The notes under the pieces: generated by a model
The model's database searches: none
Told to the model about the DNA's origin: nothing
What the model saw: only the letters and a program-made list of their open reading frames with translations
In this document: positions 35,560-47,458 of the stretch, one piece after another
How the letters are laid out: each line of letters opens with the position of its first letter
Position numbering within the stretch: the first letter of the stretch is position 1
Program-made: the position numbers and the translations under genes
Assembly (NCBI RefSeq): GCF_000485595.1
Contig: NW_014577076.1
Location: forward strand, 1,338,088-1,400,756
DNA length: 62,669 bases
DNA from: Priapulus caudatus
Lineage: Eukaryota; Priapulida; Priapulimorpha; Priapulimorphida; Priapulidae
Reading direction: 5' to 3'

Positions 35560-38471
35560 AGGGGGGGGGTCAAAAGGGACACGTCTGTGTTGGTAAGATG
35601 TGGCAAGGAGTCCAAGTCAGTTGGTGTGTGTCTGCGTTTGTTTGGGGTGAGGGCCAGCAGTGGGGGTGGCATGCAGATGACGTGAGTTAACTTGATAGAG
35701 TGACACTGACGGAGCGTAGGTATAGGTATGGAAAGGGCAATGACGGAGGGTGTGTGGGGGCTGAGAATATCCACCCGATCAAGGAAGAAGGGATTGGATT
35801 ATGTTGACTGGGAATAATTACATTTGCATAGACGGCTTGTAATTTGGAAACCGATTGATTGGAAGCAATTTAGCAGTTGCAATAATGGCGGTTCCTTATA
35901 TACAATAATAAGTAAATGTATATGAGTGCGGTGTGCTACATCTTGTGTAGCCAGACATTGACTGACAATTTTCTAAGGTGGCTTTTTACCAAGGGATTTT
36001 CTAGAGTGGGTAGTAGAGGCTGCTTGTAATGGGTTCGTCTTTCATATAGTTTTAGATGACTAGTGTTTGTCTGACTGTTATTGTGTTCTCGGCGGATGGG
36101 TGATAGTATAGTAATATCATGGGCCAAGTGAGATGGGAGAGCGGCGAATATATGTAAACGACTTACCGCTGTGTCGGACTACTATATATGGTCACAACAC
36201 ATTTCACCGTCTTTTTCTGCACCAGGGGGCAACACTGTTGCTGTGTCGCAGGCAGATACGGGTTTTCCACGAATTCAATTCGAATGTCTGCAGTCTAGAA
36301 ATTCTGATGCGTGTATCGGGACCCTCGGGACATCGACGACTCTGTGTTAAACTTGCTCGTTTAATTGTCAGAGAGATTTATGTTATGTCCCGTTATGCTT
36401 GGTTCTCACGCAGCGGACGTGTTTCTTAAACGCTGCGAAATGCTACTAACAATTATTACGTTGTTAGCCTCGAGGGAGACGTCGCTATTCATACGTACTA
36501 CATTCATTCGTCGTTTTAGCAGCAGCGCATGCACGCACCAGCACTGTTCACTGATCAAGATGAGTATACAGTTTCATTTGCCAGCAACAACTCACCCTGC
36601 CAGGCAGATCTCTCTTTGTGGGAGAACATGCGGGCGAAACGCTGCCTGTGGTGTGCAGGGTACATCTGGCATGGACAGAAAATATTCCAGCCGATATCTG
36701 ATATTTGTGACCAAGAGTGGATTGCTGTCCCACGGGACAGCTTTGGGAATCGCGGCTGAGTGATGTTAAATAGACAAAGAGATGCTCGCACGTGGGTGCA
36801 CAAAGACTCACGACAACAGCAAAAAAAGCTATTCAATGAGGAAAAAAAGAGGATTAGACGTCAGAAGTTGTGTGGCAGCAGAATCATATGCGTGCGCTTT
36901 GTTCTAACTAGGGATTCCTGTTGTGTATTGCTTAAAGATCAGATTAGATGGGCAAGTGCGGTTTCTCCTAATGCATGGGGCTAGGTAATAGCTGTGTCTG
37001 TCCTGAATATGTAAATACTGATATATAGTATATAGGTATATAGAAGTCGTGCATCGAGATTGCTAACAATGGTTCTGATGTCACTGAATATCACAATGAA
37101 GTGAATGGCACTGTGGTGACTCATGTATCTCCCTGCAAGCACCCTTGCGAGCTGCATGCACATGTAACCTACCAGCTACGTCACCATGATGCTAGGCACA
37201 TGTATGTATGTAGAGAAAGAGACCACGAAAGGAAGGGATGGGATTGAAGTGAGATAGGAGGAAAGTGATAGCGTTTGAATAGACAAATACAGTTTACAAC
37301 AGGATGAGCGATGACCTAACAATGAACATGACTATATACATAGAAACATTCTATATATTGAACAGTAAACAAAGATGCTAAATAAATTGACAGTGCGCTA
37401 AAATCTGCCTAAAAATTTATTTTGCAAAAAGCTGGATTTTTAGCTCGCCTTGACATCGTCAAGATGAGCTATTGCCATGGAGTGTCGTCCGTCGTACGTC
37501 CGTCCGTCCGTCCATCCGTCCGTCCGCCCGTACGTCCGTCAACATTTGGCTACAGTCAACGATAACTCAAGAACCGTTTGACCCACATGTTTCAAATTGC
37601 ATATAGTTGTTACTCCTATGGGAGAAGTTTGAACGTCCTATTTTGGAGCACGCCAGTTGACCTACATTCGAGCCACGTCCACTTTTTAGTCAGGGGGCAG
37701 ATATCCAAAATAAGGATGACCCTAAACTTTTTGGGTAGAGGCTGGAAACGTGTAAATATCACTTCTATGATACTTTGGGAGTTCCACTGGGTATGTTTCC
37801 AGGCTGACTTTTGCGTATTGTGGCGGCCATCTTGAAATCCAAAATGACCGTTAGCGAAAATGTATTTTCTGAAATATCTGGACTCCCAGACGTCGTAGAG
37901 ACATAATGTTGGTGGCTATACCCACATTTTCGATAGTGGAGAACCAAATTATCACACTTAGAGAAACATAGGATGGCGGCCATATTGGATTTCAAGATCG
38001 CCACCAGTGAAATTTGTTTATTTTGAATAACTAGACTCCAAGACGTCGTAGAGACATAATTTTGGTGTCGATACCCACATTTCGGATAGTGGAGAACCTA
38101 GTTATGACACTTAGAAAAGCATAAGATGGAGGCCATCTTGGATTTCAAGATTGCCGTTAATGAAATTGGTTTATTTTGTTTAAATAACTAAAATCCTAAA
38201 TATCGTAGAGGCATAATTTTGGTGTCTTCACCCAAATTTTCATGACGCCATAGGTCTCATCCTGAGTGTGGACCTTGTAGCGACAGAACTTTAGCGGAAC
38301 ATTTACGGTAATCCCAGATAACATGCTGACGTTGGGCCAACGTTGGGCCAACGGCTGTCTTCAGCTCTTGCTAACGTTGGGCCAACGTCGATCGAACGTC
38401 TTTTTGCTCAGCGTGCCAACGTTGGGCGCAACGTTGGCAGCCAACATTGGCCCAACGGTGGGCCGACGTTA
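35560..38471 (+). repeat. 2.9-kb insertion: block U copy 3 plus repeat C copy 2
   Basis: 35562-37160 matches 24970-26567 (block U with its extension). One 38-bp minisatellite unit follows at about 37161-37203, then repeat C (37209-38325, with GTCC runs near 37496-37540 and 155-bp modules carrying GTCGTAGAGACATAAT at about 37891, 38045 and 38200), then an AACGTTGG array to 38470. At the equivalent position the second large block has only 127 bp of GA-rich sequence. Confidence 0.85.
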
Positions 38472-39126
38472 AGGTGTCCCTCCTGAGACTTTGTCTAGGG
38501 ATTATTACGGGCTGGGCTAATGAATCGTGTAAGGTGAGGGCACGAGCTCCTGGCACGCAGCTGTTCGCTTGTTTTCTGCAATGAGCTGGCAGTTGATGAC
38601 ACTGATAACACGTGAGTGGTTGTGGCGCTAAGATGCGCCCATCGATTAACACATGTGGGTGTGTTTGTAATTTTGTATATCTCTGCTCCACCGTATGTGT
38701 ATGTGCGTGCGCTCGTACGCGTGTGCATGCGTGTGTGTACATTTGAGAGAGAGGGGGTAGGGGAGGACAAGAACGAGAGGGGTAGGAGAACGGGAGCAAG
38801 GGAGAGACAGAGAGAGAGAGAGAGAGCTTGCATATTGTACAATAAACAGTTCATTGCAACTGCAAGTAAATGTGAGGTACCTACATTTAGTGTGGATTTA
38901 AGAATAATGAAATGAAAGCAAAAATAAGCATTGTGCTGTTGTGCGCATCGTTTCACTTATCCAATTATATTATATTACATATTATACTGTCATTCGATAG
39001 TGCACTTCAATTTCTCGTTAATTATATAGTGCTTACTTAGCAGTATTGCGTGTGCAGGGTTGAGCCCCGCGTGACACACTGTAGTGCCATGCATGTGAGA
39101 GATAATCGGTGTTTGTTTCTATGTAG

Positions 39127-39237
39127 AAGATGCCGCCGCCTCCCACGGAGGCAGGGAAGCCAGCACCGGTGCAGCGAGTCCAGCTGGTGACATCATCAGG
39201 CACACAGACTAGCCCCTCCCCTAAGCCAAGACGGAAG
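39127..39237 (+). CDS. Exon 3, first (duplicate) copy
   Basis: This is identical to exon 3 at 47348-47458: 111 nt, phase 0 at both ends, acceptor TTTCTATGTAG, donor GTGAGC. It starts KMPPPPTEAGKPAPVQRVQL and contains SGTQTSPSPKPRRK. Because the exon 5 copy downstream is cut by an N gap, this set probably represents the second haplotype of the same exon rather than an extra exon. If both were spliced in, exons 3 and 4 would be repeated. Confidence 0.55.
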
Positions 39238-41324
39238 GTGAGCGTCCCACCCTACAACCTTCAAACATGCACGCTCGCACGCGCGCGAATACACACACAC
39301 ACTAGTCCCAGCTACCATGTGCAAACTGGCACCTGCCCTCACTAAACAGTGCAGTGGTTTCATATACCCCTCCTGTACGTCATTACACGCCAGCTCTTCT
39401 TCGTCATAAGTATGTTATGTATGTTAAGTATAATAATGTTTCCTTGGCAATCCTACACATGCTATAGTCATTTCCCTAACTTCGCATTTGCAGAATTTGT
39501 TTTTTGAAACTAGATTGACTCCTTAACGTCCCAGAAGGCTGAGCCAACAAGGAATGACGTGCGTAGTCAGTTTCCCTGCAGATAGCAAATATTTACAGTT
39601 ACATACATCTTCATGCAGTTCTGGAGCGCCCATCCCCAGAGATACTCGAACATTCTCTAATGTCTTCTGTCCTTAAACTAATGCTGTGGTAGTCGCTACC
39701 TGTTGATCATATTAAGGTCTTGCATTTTCCCAGCTCCTCCAGCGATTTTTCCTCTCTCGCGACGCCGAGCGAGTGGCAAAGTGAGCGTTCAATTCAAGCC
39801 CACCAGGTTGATGCGACATGACGTCAAAACGGGCAAGATTTTCCATCAGCGCCGTTCTCTGTCGAGCGTAAAATCTCGGCTCTTAACATTTTGAGTAAAC
39901 CGATCCGCTGCTACACGGCGCAATCAAATCTTGCGTGCGTCGATATCTGTCCCGGAGGGCTGATCCATTTGACTGCATTTTTGAGGCCTTGCAAAAAGCT
40001 CTATTGGCATGTGGAGGCGGCGGTGCGGCCCTCGAGGGACATCCTAACATAGATCAGTGGAAACCTATGCAGCATCTAGCTACGTCGTAAGCCACGGTAT
40101 CATGAGTGCTTTATGGTAGCTCCACCCACAGGCACGGTCTTGTTCACGAATGAGACAGGCCGAGAGCAGAGATGCTACAGGCTATGTTGTCTCACGGGTT
40201 GGTTTCGTGTGTCAGACGAATTCAATGGGTTGGTCCCAGCAGCCAGCTTAACTTCGATTCTCCATCACACGTTCATTTTCAGTGTGGTAGAGAGGGTGCA
40301 ACTGACCTGCTGGGTGCACCAGCAGTCTATGAGCCATCAGAAACCTGCTGTGGGCACCTCGTATCTAGTGCTGCGTATGAATTATTTATAACTGCCAGAA
40401 TCACCAGTTACCTATCCAAGTTGTGCTGGGCTGTTTTCCCACAAAATTAGTGTTTAATTTCAATATATTCAATATATTGCCCGTACACAACATAACCAAC
40501 CCTGAAATGTTAGCTTGAATTACAGAAAACTATAGATCATTTGGCAGTGTCCTTTCTGAAATGTAAATTAATTATCTCTCGAAACATTCAAGCGAGAAAT
40601 TTACACACTTAACACACTTATGCATGTTAGGTAATAATGTTCACCATTATTCATAAAATTGTAAGGATTTCGTTGGGGATAGTCTGGTAGTGGCTGAGAA
40701 GCATTAATTAACCAGGAAACGCACAGGAAAATTATTTCCAACATGTAAATTAAGCTGAACATAGTGCTACAAACACAAGTACATCTAATTCTTGAAGATG
40801 AACAGTTTATCTATGAACTCTTTTCATTCCCTTATGGCTGTCTGCATCCAGCAACAAATTCTCGCCACCCCTTCTCATCCAGTACCCCTAACCTTGTTTA
40901 TATAACCGTATATCCTTACTACTGATGTTTTTAGAAAGTTCGAGTGTTTATTCTACTAGTCTTGCAAGATGTGAGCAGAACAAAATGAAAGTTAACTCAC
41001 TGCAGATGGCTAATCGATATGTACGATCGTTTGGAAGTGTTGTTAAGTAAGCATAAACATGTATTATTACTTAGGAATATTAGTAAGTGCTTAAAAACAC
41101 TGGAACAACACTTGGAAGAATTGTGAAGAAGAAGTGTAGAATTGTGAAACAACTCCTGTCGTATTAGTAGGACCTGCAGGAAAGATTATTAAAACTATGC
41201 TAATAAAAAATACATACGAGTGTGGGCATGTACGCAGTGCATGAAACTTGTTGTAAACATGTTTTATAGTATTTGAACTAATTGTTCATTAATGTTTTCA
41301 ATCACATTGCGTTTTGTTCTGCAG

Positions 41325-41461
41325 CAGCATCACTACCACCATCATAGGCATAACGTGGGTCAGCCTGGAGGGGGTGGTGAGGAGGTGGATGGAAGGCCCG
41401 AGGACGGAGACAGGCACATGAATGGACAGGCAAGGTCAGGTGTACACGACCAACATAGCAG
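41325..41461 (+). CDS. Exon 4, first (duplicate) copy
   Basis: This is the same as exon 4 at 49539-49675: 137 nt, His- and Gly-rich, starting phase 0 and ending phase 2. The acceptor is a CAGCAG tandem (41322-41327), so one Gln may be included or skipped. It belongs to the first copy of the duplicated block. Confidence 0.55.
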
Positions 41462-41924
41462 GTAACAGTAATAGCATCTATGTAATGCAGTCTTCGTGTA
41501 GGTCTCAGGATATAGTGGTTGAGACTGCACTTCAAGGTAACACCCAAGTGTTGCCACTTCAGCGCTTGCCCAATGCTCGTCTCGTTTCATGTGCTGTAAT
41601 GCAACTGTTATACTACAGCTTATACTACATTATGATACCATAAGGGTCTCAAGCCACCTCTGATAATTATGTGTCGTAAGGCGTGTAAGGTCTCAAACCA
41701 CTTGATATACAAGCTAGTTAGTACCATTGCATCACATAGAAACCCCATCACAAATCCCATGGCCCGTTGTTAATTTAGAGGTAGGTTTAGAAACGTGTAG
41801 CACTGGGATATTTTGTGCTGCCTAGCATACTTGCTTAAATATTTGCTGTTATTATACTGGCTATTTCAAGAGATTATTGCCAAAAAATCATACAGCGTTG
41901 TCCTCTCCCTCCTGATGTTCACAG

Positions 41925-42575
41925 GCACAGAAAAGCTAGCAGCTCTTCCATATCCTCTGTGTCTCAGACGGCGTTCAGCAAGACGGAAGGCACTGATCCG
42001 TTGGTCGATCGGCAGCACTCGTCAGGTCGCTCCAGTGATAGCAGCTCACTGTCGCAGAGCCACGGCTCGCTGGACAGTCCACAGCGGTCATCCGACCCCT
42101 CGCGCGCGCCTCACAGCCCCCACCGGTCAGACTCCTCCCGCACCCCTCACAGCCCACACAGCCCTCGCCGGTCCGACCCCTCGCGCGCGCCGCTCAGCCC
42201 CCAGCGGGCAGACTCGGCCCACACCGCGCACAGCCCGCAGTGGTGTGACGTGTCGCGCACCCCGCACAGCCCGCTGCGCAGTGAGTCGTTGTCGTCGCGT
42301 GACGCGGTGTCGCGTGGCGTGGACGTCGCCGTTGCTGAGTCCCCGCGGCCGCAGCGCAGCGGGGTCGGCTCAGCGCGCCGTGGCTCTGACAGCGGGCTGC
42401 GTGCGCTAGAGCTCAGCATACAGACGGTGCCCGAGGACCAGGACATCGACGCGGTGCCGGCACCGCCACCGCCGCGTCGCGCCGCCAAGGAGGCGCCGAT
42501 GTCGCCCAGCTCACAGAGCTCGGCGCAGTCGTCGCGCAGCACGCCGGAGACGGGGGCGGCAGCTCCGCAGCGCGC
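41925..42575 (+). pseudogene. Exon 5, first copy, truncated by assembly gap
   Basis: These 651 nt match the start of exon 5 at 50139. I see three base differences by eye (ccA/ccG Pro, cgG/cgT Arg, cgT/cgC Arg), all silent. The frame is open up to the N gap at 42576, and the sequence after the gap is unrelated CCT repeat. The break is therefore most likely an assembly end, not a biological mutation. Confidence 0.8.
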
Positions 42576-42585
42576 NNNNNNNNNN
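42576..42585. other. Assembly gap (10 N)
   Basis: The gap joins the truncated exon 5 copy to unrelated CCT repeats; ten N is probably a placeholder length. Confidence 0.99.
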
Positions 42586-42935
42586 CCTCCCTCCTCCTCC
42601 TCCTCCTCCTCCTCCTCCTCCTCCTCCTCCTCCTCCTCCTCCTCCTCCCCGTCCCCCAATTTTCCTTCTTCTTCTCCCCTCCTACTCCTCATACTTTTCA
42701 TCCCTCATCCTCTCCTCCTTGTCCTCCTCTTCCTCCTCTGCCTTTCTCACCTCCTCTGCCTTTCTCGCCTCCTCCTCCTCCTCCTCCTCCTCCTCCTCCT
42801 CCTCCTCCTTCGCCTTCTCCCCCTTTTCCCCCATTTTCCTTCTTCTCCCCTCCTGCTCCTGCTCCTGCTCCTCCTCCTCATTCTCCTCCACCACCTCCCC
42901 TCCTCTTTCTTCTCCTCGCACTCAACATCATCATC
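42586..42935. repeat. (CCT)n and C/T-rich tract
   Basis: CCT triplets (42586-42646 and about 42766-42808), with T/C-rich sequence between and after. Open frames through it on both strands are translations of the repeat. Confidence 0.95.
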
Positions 42936-42958
42936 ATTACTATATCCTCACCACAACC

Positions 42959-44560
42959 AGAGAGACATGATACAAGATTACGTCGCACAGCGTTGCTGTT
43001 GATCAGTTCCGCGGGATATGCGCACGCGACCGCGGGGATGTTCAAGTATGAAGCGCTGTCCGCAGTGGAGACGTGCGCCAAATTCGAGGCCCGGCGCACG
43101 TCTGCACAGCGGTCAGCGGATGGTCTGTAGTTTTAGAAGATAACAATGAAGACTTTGTTCTAAATAAGAACTATCGGCGGCTAAATAAGAGCAATATACA
43201 GGCCTTTAAATTTCTTGACTAGTCAGTCAAAGGGCTTGTTGGGGGTCCATTATGCAGAGCTTCCAATTGAAATGGCCCATGAAATTGTCAATTGGAATTG
43301 TGTTTCTCGGAACCCCAACGAAAATGTCTCCCTCTTACATGCACCCCCTCCCTGATCAATCACGCGTTCAGGCGTCAACAATAACAGAGATGAACTTGTG
43401 TTGAGTTTGTGGCTCTTGACGCACGTGCATTGACGTACAAGACTGTTAAAAGCACAGGCACTTGGAACATCTCAATGAAAATAAATATTCACACAATTTT
43501 TCACAATGATCGACCGCCTGTGTGCAAAATAGGTGAACGTATGTGAAACATATACGGTTAGTACTTACTGCGTACGTAGCTGTGTGTGTGACGTCTTGCC
43601 CGCGCGCTTTATGCTTGGCTTAGCGGGCCTCGAAATGGATATCGGAGGCACGCACCTCGCAACACGCGTGTTTGTTTACATATAGCTTTGTGACATCAGG
43701 ATGGGCGGTGTCGGGAGTTCTGCGATGATAACCTCGTAATTTCTCAGCATTTCTTAAGGTGCATGGAACATTTTACCAATTTAGTGGTGTCAGTTAGTCA
43801 CGGATATGTCATTCATTGGCTAAAACAATCGAGTAGCGCGGTTAGGGATTTTCGGAATTATTTAATTTGAAGAAAAACCTCAATGTTCAATGAATGACGC
43901 ACTCGTTCACTTCTGACAGCGAGTGAAAATGCCGGAAATTTTCCACTTTGATGCGAAATGCATTGGCCGGGCATTTCATTAATTACGAAAAGTAAACAGG
44001 CTGGCGAAAGACAGTAGGTACAGTAACTGGTCACGTCGGTGACGCCCCATTTATGTTCATCAACGAATAAGGCGGGGCTTATTCTGATTACGGAGATGCG
44101 AAATGCAACAGAAGGACGTAGCGCAGTGCGCTAAACAGCATGTTATTTTCGTATTTGTGGCAAACTCTATCGTAGGAAACCGTTCTAACATAGCAGAATT
44201 CTCCTAGTTCCTGAGATCGGTGATTTGGTGGTCCAATGGGTCCCCATCTTTAAAAATATAAAAGACTGGTGCGGCGTAGGCTGTGATTGGAAGACACAAA
44301 GTGTCAATCCTCGGCGCGCCTCAGCATCATGGCCGCATCACGTCAAGTTACGAGCTCAGCCACATGGATTTATTTAATCAATCTAGTGGCAATGATCTGG
44401 ATATATTCTGAGTATACCGAAACAAGAGATCGCGCTGTTTGTTATAGCTAGGCTTAAGCCCGACACACGTATAGTACTCCTTCAAACTAACTATGGTTTA
44501 GCATTAGCAAGTGGAGTAAATGCAGCTGTTGCATCAGCTACGTATCACAGTGATCATGAC
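42959..44560 (+). repeat. Repeat B, copy gamma, with internal inversion
   Basis: This is collinear with copy beta from 31955, but 43571-43811 is the exact reverse complement of the matching segment (32555-32784 in copy beta). The flanks on both sides stay in forward orientation. Its start coincides with that of the copy at 16405-17785. Confidence 0.85.
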
Positions 44561-44885
44561 CGGTTGTCCGCCCAGTCATTTGCGAGCAGCAGATGGAGCA
44601 GCGCTCCATGCGGCATTATCCAACACTACAACAGGCCAGCGAGCCACGTGCTTTGTGCCCGCGCGTTTGCTAATGGCAGGGCGGGAAACCTAATGAATTA
44701 TGCCTCGATAATGAAAACTTGATAAATTAATTACGAAGTAGAAGCATTAGCGGAGAGGTCCCTGTAGGAATTAGTGATTCAGATTCTGTTTGGCACCAGC
44801 CTGCTGGCCTGCATTGTCTGCCGCCGGCTCGGGCCAGCCGGGTCGACAATAACGTGCGTGCAAAAAAAACTCTGCAGATCCCTTG

Positions 44886-45075
44886 TATAAATGCGTAGCT
44901 GTAAGCGGAATGCAGGTTTTTGTGTAGTGGCGCTTGCTCTAGTGAATCCAGTGTGGTCAAGTCGTCGCTGTGCCGGCACCTGAGGGTCGCCTGATGTTGG
45001 GCGCTTGGTAGCAACAGTGAGCGCAGAATGGATTTCAGTATCTGGAATAGGCTGGTGCTGGTGAAGATAAAGAAG
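44886..45075 (+). promoter_or_regulatory. Candidate alternative promoter and first exon, second copy
   Basis: This is the second-block copy of the candidate at 33866-34055: TATAAATG box, in-frame stop, ATG 45028, 16 codons and a phase-0 GTGAGG donor. In this copy it would join exon 3 at 47348. Because the block is so similar overall, the lack of change says nothing about selection. Confidence 0.25.
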
Positions 45076-46579
45076 GTGAGGCGACTCATAGGCGCTGGTT
45101 GTCTCGCTGTCACGCGCATGTTCGCACGCACACATGCACGCACACATGGGATTCACACTAGAAATCTAGATGTCTGTATATTCACACAGCACAGTGCACT
45201 TTCGCGGTAAAACTATAATATTGATGTTTTAAAAATATGATTGAAAAGTGGTTCATCATATATAAATACTGTAATGAATATTGATTCTCTTATCGCCTCT
45301 CGTCGCTTTGGATTTTACATTCATCGACAAAGTTTGAATAGCTGTTGCGTTCATATAGCGACAGGCCCACTGTTCTAAAATTCCAAAACGCGAAATGCGT
45401 TTTATCAGGAAATAAATAATACCTAGGTTTTTATTTGCGATGTTATGTAGACTGGTTCCATGTGTCGTTGGCTAAGACCACTGGCTGATGTATAGCATAA
45501 CTTTAATGAACGTACATGTATAAAGCTAAACCTAAAATGGGGAAAAAAACATTTTGTAAAAGATATGAAAACCCTATGAAAAGTTTCAGCCATCACTAGG
45601 TTGACTCCGTAGGTTCTTGATAATCAAACTTATGGGCTCAGCCATAGAGACTTTGTAATTAATCTAACAGCTCATCATCTTTGTAATAACAAATTTCCCA
45701 TTTTAGAAAATGGATTTCCCCAAAGCTAAACGGTGCATGAAAAATTACCAATTATGATTTGAAATTGCCTCGGTTTCGTGATTGCATATGTACACCAGAC
45801 GTTAGTTTTAGCGACGATAATAAAATCTGTTTAGTTATGAGATAGCTCGAGCCCTTGTCCTGAGTTTTGACTGCAGTCCTGTAGCAGAGAAAATAAGCTG
45901 CATATCTAGCAAATAAACTCATAATTTCGTATTTGGATTTTGAGATAACTATAAACACTAGATATAGCTTTGCCGTGTGAGGAAATAAATGCGCGTAAAC
46001 TAGCTTTCTCTCACTTGGAACTTGTCGAAAAATGGAAGGGTGTCCAGTGGCATTATATTAGTCACCGGCACGGGTGGGGAGTATTTTGTTCGGATAACTG
46101 ATCTGATTGTAAATATTAAAAGGGTATTATTCACGGGACCTTGAGATCTTGTTCGGATAATCCGAAATTGGGATAATTGGTGTTCGGATAACCGAGGTTT
46201 GACTGTTTGTAAGAAACACCGTGGGTCCTAAGAAAAATGTCTGCCGTGGCGTGGCCTCGCTCAAAACGGTGTCTCTTTCCATGCTGGAATGGAATTAATG
46301 GAAATGGAATGTCACGAGCAGTGAGTTGCTGCGATGTTTCTTACATAAAGCAAAACCAAAAAGAGGCGGGGGCTTGTAATGAATGCATTTCTACCTCTGC
46401 ATGAACCTACCTACTCTCCGTCCCCCTGTTTAGGCGGTGTACTGATTTTTAAAGTGTTATTAATGCAATATATTATTCATCGGCGCCTTTAGAGTGCAAA
46501 CAGTCTGCCATGAATCTGACGCCATGTCAACCGGGAAGCAGCGTGCCGTGAACACGCTAAGCATATGGAAGCCGTGGTG

Positions 46580-46640
46580 TTAGATGAGAGACAGGGAGGG
46601 GGAGAGAGAGGGGGATGGAGAGAGAGAGAGCCAGAGAGAC

Positions 46641-46683
<43 letters not shown>

Positions 46684-46706
46684 CAGAGAGTGTCTGTGTG
46701 TGCCTG
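46580..46706. repeat. (GA)n-rich tract
   Basis: GAGAGA/GACAGA repeats occupy the site where the first block has its 2.9-kb insertion. A TA/GA-type tract may be the original or repaired junction. Confidence 0.9.
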
Positions 46707-47347
46707 AGGTGTCCCTCCTGAGACTTTGTCTAGGGATTATTACGGGCTGGGCTAATGAATCGTGTAAGGTGAGGGCACGAGCTCCTGGCACGCAGCTGTT
46801 CGCTTGTTTTCTGCGATGAGCTGGCAGTTGATGACACTGATAACACGTGAGTGGTTGTGGCGCTAAGATGCGCGCGCCCATCGATTAACACATGTGGGTG
46901 TGTTTGTAATTTTGTATATCTCTGCTCCACCGTATGTGTGTGTGCGTGCGCTGGTACGCGTGTGCATGCGTGTGTGTACATTTGGGAGAGAGGGAGTAGG
47001 GGAGGACAAGAACGAGAGGGGTAGGAGAACAGGAGCAAGGGAGAGATAGAGAGAGAGAGAGCTTGCATATTGTACAATAAACAGTTCATTGCAAGTAAAT
47101 GTGAGGTACCTACATTTAGTGTGGATTTAAGAATAATGAAATAAAAGCAAAAATAAGCATTGTGCTGATCATTTCACTTATCCAATTATATTATATTACA
47201 TATTATACTGTCATTCGATAGTGCACTTCAATTTCTCGTTAATTATATAGTGCTTACTTAGCAGTATTGCGTGTGCAGGGTTGAGCCCCGCGTGACACAC
47301 TGTAGTGCCATGCATGTGAGAGATAATCGGTGTTTGTTTCTATGTAG

Positions 47348-47458
47348 AAGATGCCGCCGCCTCCCACGGAGGCAGGGAAGCCAGCACCGGTGCAGCGAGT
47401 CCAGCTGGTGACATCATCAGGCACACAGACTAGCCCCTCCCCTAAGCCAAGACGGAAG
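47348..47458 (+). CDS. Exon 3 (residues 1090-1126), Pro-rich, TQT motif
   Basis: The 111-nt exon is phase 0 at both ends, with acceptor TTTCTATGTAG and donor GTGAGC. The peptide begins KMPPPPTEAGKPAPVQ and ends SGTQTSPSPKPRRK. The TQT at residues 1115-1117 is the second such motif, 35 residues after the one in exon 2, a spacing seen in proteins that bind several LC8 dimers. The basic PKPRRK end could be a nuclear or microtubule-binding patch. Function is inferred from motifs only. Confidence 0.8.

Larger units (their letters stand above)
32785..42575 (+). repeat. Large duplicated block, first copy (interrupted)
   Basis: 32785-35559 matches 43812-46579, and 38472-42575 matches 46707-50789; the offset is constant at 11020 for most of the first part and 8214 at the end. 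Between them this copy has 2.9 kb (35560-38471) that the other copy lacks. It carries exons 3 and 4 and the first 651 nt of exon 5, then breaks at an N gap. The few differences and lack of rearrangement suggest an allelic copy kept in the assembly or a very recent duplication. Confidence 0.9.
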
